The notes: a model not told the origin generated them from the sequence alone. A stretch of DNA of 64,000 bases from Tiliqua scincoides (GCF_035046505.1 NC_089830.1:18332588-18396587), one strand, 5' to 3'; shown: positions 1 to 10,295, counted from the stretch's first letter. Program-made: numbers and translations.

Positions 1-1297
1 CAATCCCTTCCACACCGGGAGCAAGTGCAGTCTGTCCCTGGTCTGTCTCCCTGGCTATGGGCCTTCCTTCTTTGCCTCAGTCTGTTGGCCAAGTGTCTCT
101 TCAAACTGGGAAAGGCCATGCTGCACAGCCTGCCTCCAAGCGGGCCGCTCAGAGGCCAGGGTTTCCCACCTGTTGAGGTCCACTCCTAAGGCCTTCAGAT
201 CCCTCTTGCAGATGTCCTTGTATCGCAGCTGTGGTCTACCTGTAGGACACTTTCCTTGCACAAATTCTCCATAGAGGAGATCCTTTGGAATCCGGCCATC
301 ATCCATTCTCAAGACATGACCGAGCCAACACAGGCGTCTCTGTTTCAGCAGTGCATACATGCTAGGGATTCCAGCTCGTTCCAGGACTGTGTTGTTAGGA
401 ACTTTGTCCTGCCAGGTGATGCCAAGAATGCGTCGGAAGCAGTGCATGTGGAATGCGCTCAGTTTCCTCTCCTATTGTGAGCGAAGAGTCCATGACCCGC
501 TGCAGTACAGAAGTGTACTCAGGACGCAAGCTCTGTAGACCTGGATCTTGGTATGTTCCGTCAGCTTCTTGTTGGACCAGACTCTCTTTGTGAGTCTGGA
601 AAACATGGTAGCTGCTTTACCAATGTGCTTGTTTAGCTTGGTATCGAGAGAAAGAGTGTCGGAGATCGTTGAGCCAAGGTACACAAAGTCATGGACAACC
701 TCCAGTTCATGCGCAGAGATTGTAATGCAGGGAGGTGAGTCCACATCCTGAACCATGACCTGTGTTTTCTTCAGGCTGATTGTCAGTCCAAAATCTTGGC
801 AGGCCTTGCTAAAATGAATCATGAGCTGCTGGAGATCTTTGGCAGAGTGGGTAGTGACAGCTGCATTGTCGGCAAAGAGGAAGTCACGCAGACATTTCAG
901 CTGGACTTTGGACTTTGCTCTCAGTCTGGAGAGGTTGAAGAGTTTTCCGTCTGATCTGGTCCAGACATAGATGCCTTCTGTTGCAGTTCCAAAGGCCTGC
1001 TTCAGCAGGACAGCAAAGAAAATCCCAAACAAGGTTGGCGCTGGAACACAGCCCTGCTTCACTCTGCTTCGGATGTCAAAGGGGTCTGATGTGGAGCCAT
1101 CGAAGACAACAGTGCCCTTCATGTCCTTGTGGAAAGATCTGATGATGCTGAGGAGCCTGGGTGGACATCCAATCTTGGGGAGAATCTTGAAGAGGCTGTC
1201 TCTGCTGACCAGGTCGAAAGCCTTTGTGAGATCTCTGAAGTCTTTAAAGAGTGGCTGTCGTTGTTCCCTGCATTTTTCCTGCAGTTGTCTAAGCAAA
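1..1297 (-). mobile_element. LINE-A non-LTR retrotransposon, 5'-truncated, 3' end beyond window
   Basis: This is the most complete LINE-A copy. On the minus strand it encodes most of a reverse transcriptase: motif A FRDLTKAFD near 1213-1239, motif B KQGCVPAPTLFGIFF, and an active-site box near 865-876. Then come the thumb and C-terminal region with LGHVLRMDDGRIPKDLLYGE. The last ~100 bp, including the finger and tail, lie before base 1. The endonuclease half is missing: similarity starts at LRQLQEKC near 1297. It is a dead copy. The active-site box reads FADN instead of FADD, an in-frame stop near 470 separates the thumb from the C-terminal part, and the end of the first open frame (55-447) is shifted. 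The clade is uncertain; a Jockey/I-related group is possible, and BovB and L1 do not fit. Confidence 0.88.
55..1297 (-). pseudogene. LINE-A reverse transcriptase pseudogene (two frames: 472-1297 and 55-447)
   Basis: Two collinear open segments of one LINE-A ORF are separated by a stop codon where other copies read SQQERKLNAF (compare 23472-23785). The upstream segment holds the fingers and palm with LFNLSRLRAKSKVQ and SLKKTQVM. The downstream segment holds the ILGITWQDKVPNNTVL and RIPK regions. The residues before LRQLQEKC in the upstream frame (SIHPSIHPS) are translated GGAT microsatellite and are not part of the element. No host function is implied. Confidence 0.8.
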
Positions 1298-1344
1298 CCA
1301 ATAAAGCACCACATAAAAAGGATCCTCAGGCAACTGCATGTTGC

Positions 1345-1387
1345 TTGGATGGATGGATGGATGGATGGATGGATGGATGGATGGATC
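1345..1387. repeat. (GGAT)n microsatellite
   Basis: About ten uninterrupted GGAT units lie about 50 bp beyond the truncated 5' end of LINE-A. They account for repetitive peptides in two overlapping open frames. Confidence 0.97.
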
Positions 1388-2308
1388 TTGGAAGTGCGAA
1401 TGTGGGGAGGGGAAAGGTTCATGAATAAACGCCATGGTCAATGGCACCTGCTTCCAAGCTCATCATCAGTTTCAGAAGAATCCTCCTCCTAAGGCCAGAA
1501 TCCAGGAACACATCCCCCCCCGGTACCACCAAGGCCTAAAACGGAGGTGATCCCATCATGCTGAATGTATATGGCCCTTGCACATTCTCTATCAGGATCC
1601 TGGGATGCGATGTGATCTAAAGGCATGGCACTGGCATTTGTTGCACGCTTGAGGGGGCCTTTCCCTTCCTCCCTCTGTGGCATCAGCACAGCCAAGGCTG
1701 AGCAGCTCCTTCTTGCTTGCGCTAATGAAAACACATGGCGCACTTATGCGAACGCTGCGTCTCATTCCGGGTAATGACATTGGCAGTGGCAGCTCCCGTC
1801 TCCTCCTGCTGCCTTGCTCCCTTCCAAGCCCCCTTGTCATTTCCCTTCCCTTTATCGACAGCTTTTAATGGGATGAGACTTTTTTTTTTCCCTTTTGCCA
1901 GCAGTTAAGACTCCAATGTGTTCACAGCGGCTGTCAGAGACACCCTGGCTGCACAAAGAGCCTCCCATGTGGTCTCACAGTTAAAAACATATATACATGC
2001 AACAGACACAACTGTCACCGACGCACCGGAATCATCATTAGCGCTTGATCTTCTCAACACATGGGATGTGCCTCGGCGCGGTTATTTTCATCTCAAAGCC
2101 TTTTTTTAGTCTTCTGTTGCGTGTGCTGCATTTTGCCAACCTCATTGGAAAAGGATTGTACAGAGCGTGGTAGGAGGCTTGCTGTCTCTCAAAGCAGCGA
2201 TGGCTTCTCTGCAAGATGCTGGTAGGCAGAAATCCCCTCACCCATCGCTACCCCCCTCTCCTTGCCAACCCGCAACACTCCCTTCTGCCTCCCAAGCATC
2301 TGACAATG
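1388..2308. other. Unassigned non-coding stretch
   Basis: I recognise no transposon or exon here. The short open frames show no domain and no splice context. The part at 2000-2200 looks unique and non-repetitive and could be conserved non-coding DNA, but nothing in the sequence alone shows function. Confidence 0.5.
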
Positions 2309-2671
2309 GTTGGCAACCTTCAGTCTTGAAAGGCTATGGTATAAGCCTACAGCACCCGGTATTCCCAGGCAGTCTCCCATCCAAGTACTAACCAGGCCTG
2401 AACCTGCTTAGCTTCCGAGATCATGGTATAAGCCTACAGCATCTGGTGTTCCCAAGCGGTCTCCCATCCAAGTACTAACCAGGCCTGACCCTGCTTAGCT
2501 TCCGAGATCATGGTATAAGCCTACAGCATCTGGTGTTCACAAGCGGTCTCCCATCCAAGTACTAACCAGGCCTGACCCTGCTTAGCTTCCGAGATCATGG
2601 TATAAGCCTACAGCATCTGGTGTTCCCAAGCGGTCTCCCATCCAAGTACTAACCAGGCCTGACCCTGCTTA
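2309..2671 (-). mobile_element. Tandem (multimeric) 5S rRNA-derived SINE
   Basis: Read on the minus strand this is the 3' three-quarters of 5S rRNA (GATCTCGGAAGCTAAGCAGG, then GGTTAGTACTTGGATGGGAG), repeated about four times with an exact 87-bp period (unit starts on the plus strand at 2336, 2423, 2510 and 2597). Only the outermost unit (2309-2422) carries the LINE-A tail ending in GGTTGCCAAC. Each inner unit joins ATACCAT of the tail directly to GATCTCGG of the next. Units 2-4 share variants absent from unit 1, so the array grew after the first junction formed. The fourth unit ends abruptly at 2671. All units keep the region of the 5S internal promoter (A box, intermediate element and C box). 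Confidence 0.92.
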
Positions 2672-3597
2672 ATGATTGAGAAAGAAAGAGGGAATGCTCA
2701 CAGATGCTTAGACTTGAAAAGCAAAAGGAGTCAGAAAGAGGGACCCCCCCCCCTCCATTAAACCAAACTTCCAAGTGGAACTTGAGCCTGTGTTGGGTCA
2801 TTTCTCAGATCAGGTAATACTCAAAAGCGTATAGAGAATGAGCGGACATCCCATCAAATGGGAAGAGCCAGTTGGCAGCACAAGGGTTTGTGTCACCCTA
2901 TGTCGGAGGCCAGCGCATCGAGGAGAGCAAATAGGGAAGGAAATAGAAAAGTCTTGGAAGGTTTTGAAGGTAGATAGCAACCTGCCTGCGCACAGCTGAG
3001 GTTTCTATATACTTTTTGTTGGGGGCAGGACACACCACCCTCAGAGACCAGCCCATCTGGCCAGGCCAGTGGGAGAAAGAAGGAGACAAGGCAAGACAAG
3101 TGGCCTGGGAAGCCCTACATCAATGCTTCCCAATCTTCCTGGAAGTGACCGGTGACACCATCACTGGTTTCTTCTGCATGAGACATTCTACAAATGGAGG
3201 TAAGAGGCTGAGGGCAGGTAGCAGAGACTTTCCCAGTGTGTGAAACCATGCACAGATTGAGTCTCCTCCCATGATTTACAATCTCATTGCCAGCTAGTCA
3301 GAGTCCCACAACACCCCTCGTGACATCCCACGGAATTGCAATGCACATTTCAGGACAACCTGCCCTACATGGACTGCTGAGCCTATGCCAGTGAGGACCC
3401 CAATGGCAGGCAGGAACCCAAGATCCCCCTTCTTGGAGACCTTGACACTTTTCAGAGATAGACAGTCATGGCATGTGTGCATTGCAAGTATGGATAATAA
3501 CTGAACAAGATTAGCATGGCTTGACACATTTTTTTTTTTTTTCCAGAAGGGCATGTCCATTTTTCATTGATATTTCCAGTCATGGGAATGGCTTGCA
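2672..3597. other. Unassigned non-coding stretch
   Basis: I recognise no gene or repeat family, apart from a T-run near 3528-3542. The open frames lack domains and are likely chance. Confidence 0.5.
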
Positions 3598-3776
3598 GGT
3601 GGTGGCATAGCTGGAGGGGGGGCAGAGCACTCAGCCTGGAAGGAAACCTCAGCGGGGGGGGGGGGAAGTGGCCCCTCCCTTTGGAGCCATTCCCGGTGGG
3701 GGGGGTAAAATGTAGCCATACTTGCCCACCCTGCTGCGGCTCTCTGCCAGGCTGAGTGCTCTCTGCCCCCTCTAGC
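3598..3776. mobile_element. Palindromic DNA-transposon remnant (hAT-like)
   Basis: GGCATAGCTGGAGG followed by GCAGAGCACTCAGCCTGG at the left is mirrored near 3747-3776 by CCAGGCTGAGTGCTCTCTGC and CCTCTAGCTA. These are long inverted ends around a G-rich centre. The right terminus runs straight into the TAA tail of the L2 copy, which suggests L2 inserted at or removed its end. The GGCATAGCT motif recurs at 35274, so the two may be one family. Confidence 0.55.
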
Positions 3777-3831
<55 letters not shown>

Positions 3832-4630
3832 CTTTATTTCTATCCTGCCCTGGGTCCCTTTAGGGAGAAGGGTGGCTTACAACATATTAAAAACAGATTA
3901 AAACATAATTTAACAAACAGATAAAAACATATTAAAAACACATTAACAGAAACCATAAAAACAGTAGTCAGATAAAAGTCAGAATAAAAAAGAGCATAAA
4001 ACAGCAGTTCTTAGAGGAATCAGGCCTGTAAAAAACAACTAAAAGATGTATAAAAGATGTTAAAAGGCTATGAAGTCAGAAGGCTTGTTTAAACAGCAGA
4101 GTCTTCAGGCCTCGCCGAAAAGTCTCATGAGAGGGAGCCATTCTCAAGTCAAGGGGAAGGGAGTTTCATAACGTTGGTGCCACTACTGAGAAGGCCCTGT
4201 TTCTTGCCACCGCCCCACGTACCTCCTTAGGCAGCGGCACTTGTAAAAAGGCCTTCTCTGATGACCTGAGAGGATGAGCCGGATTGTACGGAAGTAGGCG
4301 ATCTCTAAGATACCCTGGCCCAGAGCAGTATAGGGCTTTAAAGGTCAAAACCAGCACCTTGAATTGGGCCCGGAAACGAATGGGCAGCCAATGCAGCCCC
4401 CGGAGAAGCGGGCTGACAGAGTCAAACCGCCTAGCTCCAGTGACCACACGGGCCGCCGCATTCTGCACTAATTGCAGTTTCCAAACCGTCTTCAGGGGCA
4501 GCCCCACATAAAGTGCGTTACAATAATCTAACCTCGATGTCACCGTGGCATGGATCACCGTGGCCAGGTCTGCACGATCCAAGTACGGCCGCAGCTGGTG
4601 CACCAGCCGAAGCTGAGCGAAGGCCAAAGC
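3777..4630 (-). mobile_element. L2-type LINE 3' end
   Basis: The minus strand encodes the end of an L2-like reverse transcriptase (about 150 residues to a stop at 4166), including VTSRLDYCNALYVGLP, KLQLVQNAAARVVTG and LRGLHWLPIRFRAQFKVLVL. These are typical of vertebrate L2. A ~330-bp 3' UTR follows, with CCCTAAAGGGACCCAGGGC and AATAAAGTTTATTATTATT, and ends in a long (TTA)n tail at 3777-3832. The copy is 5'-truncated. The fragment at 7915-8195 shares the UTR and tail. Confidence 0.9.
4166..4627 (-). pseudogene. L2 reverse transcriptase C-terminal fragment
   Basis: About 150 residues cover only the thumb and C-terminal part of an L2 ORF2. The catalytic motifs and endonuclease are absent because of 5' truncation. 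The frame is still open, so the copy is not very old, but it cannot encode an active enzyme. Confidence 0.85.
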
Positions 4631-5209
4631 TGAGCGAAGCTACACCATTGCTTGCAGGTATCTATGATGTGAATGACGGTGAATGATGTATATCTTTCCT
4701 ATATACTAGAATGCGGGAATCAACCTTTGGAAATGGTCACTTGAGGGCACCAGCAAAACATTGCACTCTGGCAAGGCAGGCCTTCATCATTATTCGTCTT
4801 TTCAGCACAGAGTTCAGGATGCAGATTTAGGAGGGAAGTGATGCAGAAAGAAAAGAAAAGAAATATGACAGTCTGGGACATACCTGGTGGATTGTTCCAC
4901 TTCTCCAAATGCCAAATGTATTTTCCTTTGCAAATTGTCTGAAGACAGATGGTGCTCTGCTCAGTTTTATTTGAAAACATTTGGCATCCCCCCCCCCAAA
5001 ATAACCCATGAATATCTCCTAACATGCCGCATTTATTAGCCCACATCTACAACCCAAGATGGTTTCATTGGAGGGAGGAGATCATTTGTCTCTGGTTGGA
5101 AGACAACTACTGTGTAGTCCAGGTGTCCATACCGCAGGTGTAGGATGCAAGCTTATAGGAACAAAGCCAAGCTAAGACCTGAAGAGGATTAGGATGCCAA
5201 AATAGGACG
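4631..5209. other. Unassigned non-coding stretch
   Basis: I see no recognisable gene or repeat apart from a short C-run near 4988. The longest open frame shows no family motif. Confidence 0.5.
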
Positions 5210-5975
5210 GTATCTCTCCACTGTCACCAGTGATATTGCTACGGGGTGTGGGGGCCGCACTGGGTGATATGTACAGGGGGTGACACCACTACAGGCAAAA
5301 AATTTTAATATATTGGTACTTTCAATTAATAGCATGGCCAGGTTCCAAAGGATCTCCTCTATGGAGAACTTGTGCAAGGAAAGTGCCCTACAGGCAGAGC
5401 ACAGCTGTGATACAAGGACATCTGCAAGAGGGATCTGAAGGCCTTAGGAGTAGACCTCAACAGGTGGGAAACCCTGGCCTCTGAGCGGCCTGCTTGGAGG
5501 CAGGCTGTGCAGCATGGCCTTTCCCAGTTTGAAGAGACACTTGGCCAACAGTCTGAGGCTAAGAGGCAAAGAAGGAAGGCCCATAGCCAGGGAGACAGGC
5601 CAGGGACAGACTGCACTTGCTCCCGGTGTGGAAGGGATTGTCACTCCTGAATCGGCCTTTTCAGCCACACTAGACGCTGTTCCAGAACCACCTTTCAGAG
5701 CACGATACCATAGTCTCTAGAGACTGAAGGTTCCCAACATTTGATTTGATATATCACTTGATGTGTAATGCAATGAAACAAACCTCATTGAAATATATCT
5801 ATTCTATCAAAAGTTATCGCCAAAAAAGCAGTGGGGCGGGGCAATGGTGCATCGCCCAGAGTATTGCCCATGGGAGGAGCTCCATGGGGTGACATGCTGG
5901 ACTCCCGTACCAGGTGACGCAAGCCCTCGTGACCCCACTGACTGCCACTGAACCCGGAATTGACACTGTGCAGAG
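5210..5975 (+). mobile_element. Non-autonomous DNA element split by LINE-A
   Basis: The flanks 5210-5338 and 5743-5975 match, in order, the element at 35268-35800. Shared stretches include GCACTGGG...GATATGTACA versus GCACTGGGCGATGCACAT, GGGTGACACCA, AATGCAATGAAACA, and TATTCTATCAAA before a GTTATNGC run. LINE-A sits between them at 5339-5742. The termini are eroded and I could not define a duplication. Confidence 0.6.
5339..5742 (+). mobile_element. LINE-A 3' fragment
   Basis: This is a sense-strand copy truncated to about 400 bp. It starts at the codons for IPKDLLYGE and runs through the C-terminal domain (RPAWRQAVQHGLSQFEETL) and the finger (CTCSRCGRDCH, then a decayed histidine region). 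It ends in the tail at 5706-5742. The tail hairpin here has loop CTAG instead of the usual TTCG. The reading frame is broken, and no clear target-site duplication is visible. Confidence 0.88.
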
Positions 5976-6363
5976 CCGTACATTTCCACAGCTGTGCAAA
6001 CAATTTTTCCTTCCCCCCTTACCTACTGCTGCTGCTTTCAACACATATGGATATCCAATTGACTCCAAGCCCGCTCCATCCCACTCATTCCATAGTCCTT
6101 TGTTCTCTCTCCATCCCACCCTTTATTCCCCATAATGTCGACTCCCACTCTTATTAATGACTTTGAGCCTGATCTGATGAGGCAAGGGCAGTCCTATATG
6201 CAGGAGGAACTGACACTAGAATAAAGTCTGAATCCAGAACAGGAGCCCCCAGAAACACAGGCTTTAGAAGATATACCCCTCTCCCCAAGAACACAAGCTC
6301 CATTATCATGCTGGGAATTTAATGCCCCTATGTGTCTCAATACCAGTTCCATCAAAAGACTAA
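5976..6363. other. Unassigned non-coding stretch
   Basis: I recognise no repeat family or coding evidence. The sequence is mostly pyrimidine-rich and non-repetitive at this scale. Confidence 0.45.
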
Positions 6364-6542
6364 GGGTCAAATTCTATCCAATTTTCCAGTGCTGGTGCAG
6401 CTGTGCCAATGGGGTGTGCGCTGCATCCTGTGGTGGAGAGGCAGTCACAAAGGCCTCCTCAAGGTATGGGAACATCTGCTCCCTTACCTTGGGGCTGCAT
6501 TGCGGTGGCATTGGTGCTGGAAAGTTGGATAGGATTGGGCCC
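6364..6542 (+). mobile_element. GGGCCC-type MITE with TAA duplication
   Basis: A ~180-bp element has inverted ends: GGGTCAAATTCTATCC at the left and GGATAGGATTGGGCCC at the right. It is flanked on both sides by TAA (6361-6363 and 6543-6545). A TWA duplication with short G/C-rich inverted ends is characteristic of PIF/Harbinger elements, so a Harbinger MITE is the best guess. Six or more relatives lie in this window. It encodes nothing. Confidence 0.75.
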
Positions 6543-6545
6543 TAA

Positions 6546-7269
6546 ATGGGTACTCCTCCTCATCTCTATTATTTATTTATTTGAGAAATGTATATCCCAC
6601 CTTTCCAAAGCTGTAAACAGAGACTCTTCCTGGCTCTGTTGTCTCATTTCAGTCTCCCATCCAAAACTCAGCCAGGACCGCTTCTGCTTAGCATTCTTCC
6701 ACTCAACCACCAGACCACGCTTGCCACATCTCTTCTCAAATCCCAGCTCTAAACCAGAAGATTGTCCTTTGAAGGCTTTCATTCTCCTGGCAGGGCGGTG
6801 AAGCTCAAGTAGGGTGGTCTCTGAATATGGAGATATTTAATGGCCTCCATATAGCTCTCAGAGCAACTAGATCCCTTGGAGCTATCCGCGGTGCTGTAAC
6901 ATTGACCTGTCTTGCCCAGCTCCTGCAAGGGTCTCTGCTCTTGCCCAGGGCACCACATTCAGAGGTCACAGCCCAATAGCATATGAGAAGCTTGTTGATA
7001 AGGGGCTGAGAGCATGAAATAAATTACAATAAGGAAAAGCACAAACACAAAAGCTCCCCACAAATATGCTTCCTTACAAAACGCACAACAACAATCTTGT
7101 TTTAAGCCACGCGGTTTTTACAGAGACCTTGTGATTGAATCTCTGCTCTGAGGATTGGAATCAAAAGCCACTGAAAACTGCACAGGGTATGAAGCTACAT
7201 TTCTGTTCAAAAGAGAACATTTTCCACACAAGGTTTAAATCACCTTTGGGTAGGACGGAAGCAAAACTA
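6546..7269. other. Unassigned non-coding stretch
   Basis: I see no recognisable gene or transposon. Open frames near 6403-6801 run out of the neighbouring MITE and are not genes. Confidence 0.45.
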
Positions 7270-7410
7270 CTTACAGCCCAATCCGATCTACTCAGAAGTA
7301 CGAGGTCCCATTATAATCAATAGAACCTACTCCCAGGTCCCATTATACTCGTAGGTCCCATTATAATCAATAGAACATACTCCCAGATTAGTGTGGATAG
7401 GATTGCAGCC
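7270..7410. mobile_element. Palindromic MITE (GCAGCC ends), rearranged
   Basis: The left end reads CAGCCCAATCCGATCTACTC and the right end GTGTGGATAGGATTGCAGCC. The core GGTCCCATTATAATCAATAG is repeated within the element. The same family occurs intact at 10798-10887 and inside the hAT MITEs at 37360, 50642 and 54872. It abuts the next MITE directly. Confidence 0.65.
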
Positions 7411-7413
7411 TTA

Positions 7414-7592
7414 GGGCCCAATCCTATCCAATTTTCCACTGCCGGTGCAGCCGTTCCAATGGGGTGTGTGCTCCATCCTGTAGTGGGGTGGCAGTCACAG
7501 AGGCCCCATCAAGGTATGGGAACATTTATTCTCTTAACTTGGGGTTGCATTGCAGTTACACTGGTGCTAGAAAGTTGGATAGGATTGGGCCC
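7414..7592 (+). mobile_element. GGGCCC-type MITE
   Basis: The inverted ends are perfect over 17 bp, GGGCCCAATCCTATCCA against TGGATAGGATTGGGCCC. Left flank TTA and right flank TGA give an imperfect three-base duplication. The internal sequence matches the copy at 6364. Confidence 0.8.
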
Positions 7593-7595
7593 TGA

Positions 7596-7774
7596 GTACC
7601 CAATCCTATCCAATTTTCCAGCACCGGTGCAGACGCAATGCAGCCTCAAGGTAAAGGAACAAATGTTCCCATATCTTAAGGAGGCCTCTGTGACTGCTGC
7701 CCCACCACAAGATACAGTGCATGCCCCATTGGCACAGCTGCACTGGCACTGGTAAATTGGATAGGACTGGGCCC
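7596..7774 (-). mobile_element. GGGCCC-type MITE, opposite orientation
   Basis: Only 3 bp separate it from the previous copy, and its centre is in the opposite orientation (AAGGAGGCCTCTGTGACTGC). The two copies therefore form a large imperfect inverted repeat. Its ends, ACCCAATCCTATCC and GGATAGGACTGGGCCC, are slightly diverged, and TTA follows. Confidence 0.75.
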
Positions 7775-7914
7775 TTAGTTGTTTGCAACATATTCCACTA
7801 GTGTTGGGAAAAAAACACAACTGTTCTCCGTTTCGGTGATTTTTCTGAACCGCTTGTGAAAACATTTAATCGTTCTTGAAAACACTGTTGTTTCAACAGG
7901 CCTGAAAACACTGT

Positions 7915-8195
7915 TGTTTAAACAAGCCTTCTGATTTCTGGCCTTCTTAACTTTTTTATACATCTTTTAGTTTTACAGGCTTGATTCCTCGGTGATCTGT
8001 TCTTTTATTCTTTTAATCTGACTGCTGTTTTTATTGGCCCTGTAGTGTGTTTTTAAATGTTTTTATCTGCTTGTATTAATGTTTTTAAAATCTATTGTTT
8101 TTTTTAATATGTTGTTAGCCGCCCTGGGTCCCGTTAGGGAGAAGGGCGGGATAAAAATAAAGTTTTATTATTATTATTTTATTATTCTTATTGAC
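7915..8195 (+). mobile_element. L2-type LINE 3' UTR fragment
   Basis: The sequence parallels the UTR of the L2 copy at 3777-4165 in the opposite orientation: GTTTTACAGGCTTGATTCCT, later GCCGCCCTGGGTCCC, GGGAGAAGGGCGGGATA and AATAAAGTTTTATTATTATT. No coding part remains. Confidence 0.85.
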
Positions 8196-8685
8196 CACAC
8201 TTGTTTCACTTGTCAATGGCATCGTGAGGTAGACTAATCTGATCCGACACGTAGCACAGTGATGTCAACCTACTTAACGCGGGATCCCTGATTGGTTGGG
8301 ATCACCCACGTGCCTAATCTAGGAAGAATTCGCCTGATGGGTTTTCATCCTCAGTTGTCCTCATTTGCCTCCACTGATGTCATCACATGGGCAAATCCGA
8401 TTGGCTAGGTGGAGCTGTGAGTTCAGTGCATTTGTCATGCGATTCCTGGATTGTCTGGAATCATCCTGGCCGATCCAAAGAGAAAGAATTTAATTTCCAA
8501 TCAGGGTGGCGAAAAAAATGGTTCCCAAGTAGCAACAGTTAGGAGAAGCAATGGCACTGAATAGAACTGAAACAGGTGAATATTTGCATGTCAAAGTGGT
8601 GGGTGTTCCCCCCCCAAGGAAAAATACCTACCCCATCAGAATAGCTATGTTTAAACCTGAATTTATTTTTTTTTTTAAGATGCAA
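8196..8685. other. Unassigned non-coding stretch
   Basis: I recognise no gene or repeat. GATGTCATCACATGGGCAAA and GATTGGCTAGGTGGAG at 8378-8412 loosely resemble the duplicated block at 51968-52150 and may be a shared old element. Confidence 0.4.
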
Positions 8686-8908
8686 GCCAGGGTGGTGTAG
8701 TGGTTTGGGAGGTGGACTTAGACCTGGAAGATCCAGGTTCAAATCCTCCCTCAGCCATAAAGCTTCCTGGGTGACCTTGGGCCAGTCACTTTCTCTCAGC
8801 CTCACCTACCTCACAGGGTTGTTGTGAAGACAAAAGGAGGGGAGAAGCTGTGTACACCGCCCTGAGCTCTTTGGAGGAAGTACAGTATAAAAATATGAAA
8901 AATAAATA
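8686..8908 (+). mobile_element. tRNA-derived SINE (short squamate type)
   Basis: The head has a pol III A-box-like GGTGTAGTGGTTTGGGAGG and a B box in GGTTCAAATCC. The body has GTGACCTTGGGCCAGTCACT and CCTCACAGGGTTGTTGTGA, and the end is TACACCGCCCTGAGCTC with an A-rich tail. This body is typical of abundant squamate SINEs. A head fragment recurs at 21093. It is not a tRNA gene: the acceptor and anticodon arms do not fold. Confidence 0.88.
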
Positions 8909-9333
8909 ATCAGTGCAAATCTAACTGCACTGACCTTGTGCATTTAAGTGGCACTTGTGACTGCATGGAATACGCGCACATTTTGTAATTGGATTGAACG
9001 TTCTAAAGAAACCGACTAGCAGCCAGTCATTTCAAGCCTGTTGTAGGGAAACACTTAAAACACAAGATGTGGCATGTCTTTCTCGTCCTCCACGCCCGCG
9101 AAAGTGCACAGCCTCATCAAAGGAATTATTCTTTCTAAGCAACCGCATCCATTTCCAGTCCTTTGCCTACTTGAGCTTTCTCTTCGGCAGTTGACACTGC
9201 TTATTGCTCTTTTCGTCTTTCCTTTTCATCTGATCCAGGATGATGTGGTTGGGCTTTGTCTTAATAAACCTTTTCCATCAATGGCATGTTCGGCTCTTCT
9301 TTTCTTATGGCAACTGTTTCCCTTGGGACTGAA
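8909..9333. other. Unassigned non-coding stretch
   Basis: I see no recognisable feature. The base composition is mixed and the sequence looks non-repetitive. Short open frames end in a neighbouring MITE fragment. Confidence 0.45.
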
Positions 9334-9400
9334 AGCCCAGTCCTATCCAACTTTCCAGCACCGATGCAGCTGCAGTGCAGACATATGTCAGGCTTCCGCC
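9334..9400 (+). mobile_element. GGGCCC-type MITE, left-end fragment
   Basis: GCCCAGTCCTATCCAACTTT followed by CCAGCACCGATGCAGCTGCA matches the left end of the copies at 6364 and 7414. The right half is absent. Confidence 0.6.
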
Positions 9401-9503
9401 TGTGCCCATAGGACTGGGGCGTCGGAGAATGAGGAGGAAAGCCAGGAACTGGGGGGAAAAACAATCAGCAGTTATCATTGATGTGAAGGTGGTAGACAAT
9501 GGC

Positions 9504-9556
9504 AAAAAATAAAAAATAAAAAATTAAAAAATTAAAAAATTAAAAAATTAAAAATG
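9504..9556. repeat. (A5-6T) low-complexity tract
   Basis: Repeated AAAAAAT and AAAAATT units, possibly the decayed tail of an unrecognised retroelement. Confidence 0.9.
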
Positions 9557-9576
9557 AATAAGAGAACCAAGTGGTT

Positions 9577-9941
9577 GAGGCTGCAATCCTAACCACACTT
9601 TCCTGAGAGTAAGCCCTGCCTCCCTCCCTCCACAGCACGCCTCTAGCTCACCCCCTCCCTGTTTCATGCCTTCCCTGCCCTTTCTCCACCCCCCCGCCAG
9701 CCTCCCGCCTCCCTGGAATGCCTTCTCCCTGCCCCCGCCCCACCGTGCCATGGCTTGGTGGTCCATGAGACCACCGAGCCGCAGAGGCTGGGTGACTGCC
9801 CCGCACTAGCCCAACACTGGCTGGTGCTGGGCTAGCATGGGCGGGAGCCCGGCGAAGAGGCTCGCAAACATGCCTTATGGCACATATGCGACAGTGCTTG
9901 GTGGCACGAAGCCTTGCCGCCGAGCATAGGATTGGGCTCTA
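9577..9941. mobile_element. MITE-like element with composite ends
   Basis: The left end GGCTGCAATCCTAACCACAC matches the GCAGCC MITE family, and the right end CATAGGATTGGGCTC followed by TAA matches the GGGCCC family. The GC-rich centre resembles 10889-11414. It may be a recombinant or two adjacent partial elements. Confidence 0.45.
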
Positions 9942-10295
9942 AGTGGGCAAACAGTTATCTTTTAGAGCGGCAGTTTTCTTATACAATATTTAGCAGACAG
10001 CAACTGTTCCTGTTCAATTCATCATACAGGTTGTGCCTCTGTCTTGCCACAGCTCCTCCCCATGGGGCCGCTGAAAGCTGATTAGTTTCCCTTGTTAAAC
10101 TCACAAGTGCAGCAAGCAGAGTCCAGTCCCAGTCCACAGATTCCAAGTAAGTCAGTCCAAGCAGTTAAAGTTGCCAAAACGGAGTCCAGAGCCAATAAGC
10201 CAAGTCACAGTCTGAGGTCAGATTCCAGGTAAGCCAGTCCAATCAATGAGAGTTGCCAAATCAGAGTCCGGAGCCAATAAGCTGAGTCACAGTCC

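Noticed and set aside
55-1297. Assigning LINE-A to BovB/RTE, L1 or a named clade
   Set aside because: Its motifs differ from BovB and L1 as I know them; a Jockey/I-related or Vingi-like placement is possible but cannot be decided without a phylogeny.
1302-1422. N-terminal extension of the first LINE-A frame (SIHPSIHPS)
   Set aside because: It is translated GGAT microsatellite outside the element.
2336-2671. CRISPR-like array
   Set aside because: The 87-bp units are contiguous with no unique spacers, and the sequence is 5S-derived; the host is a vertebrate.
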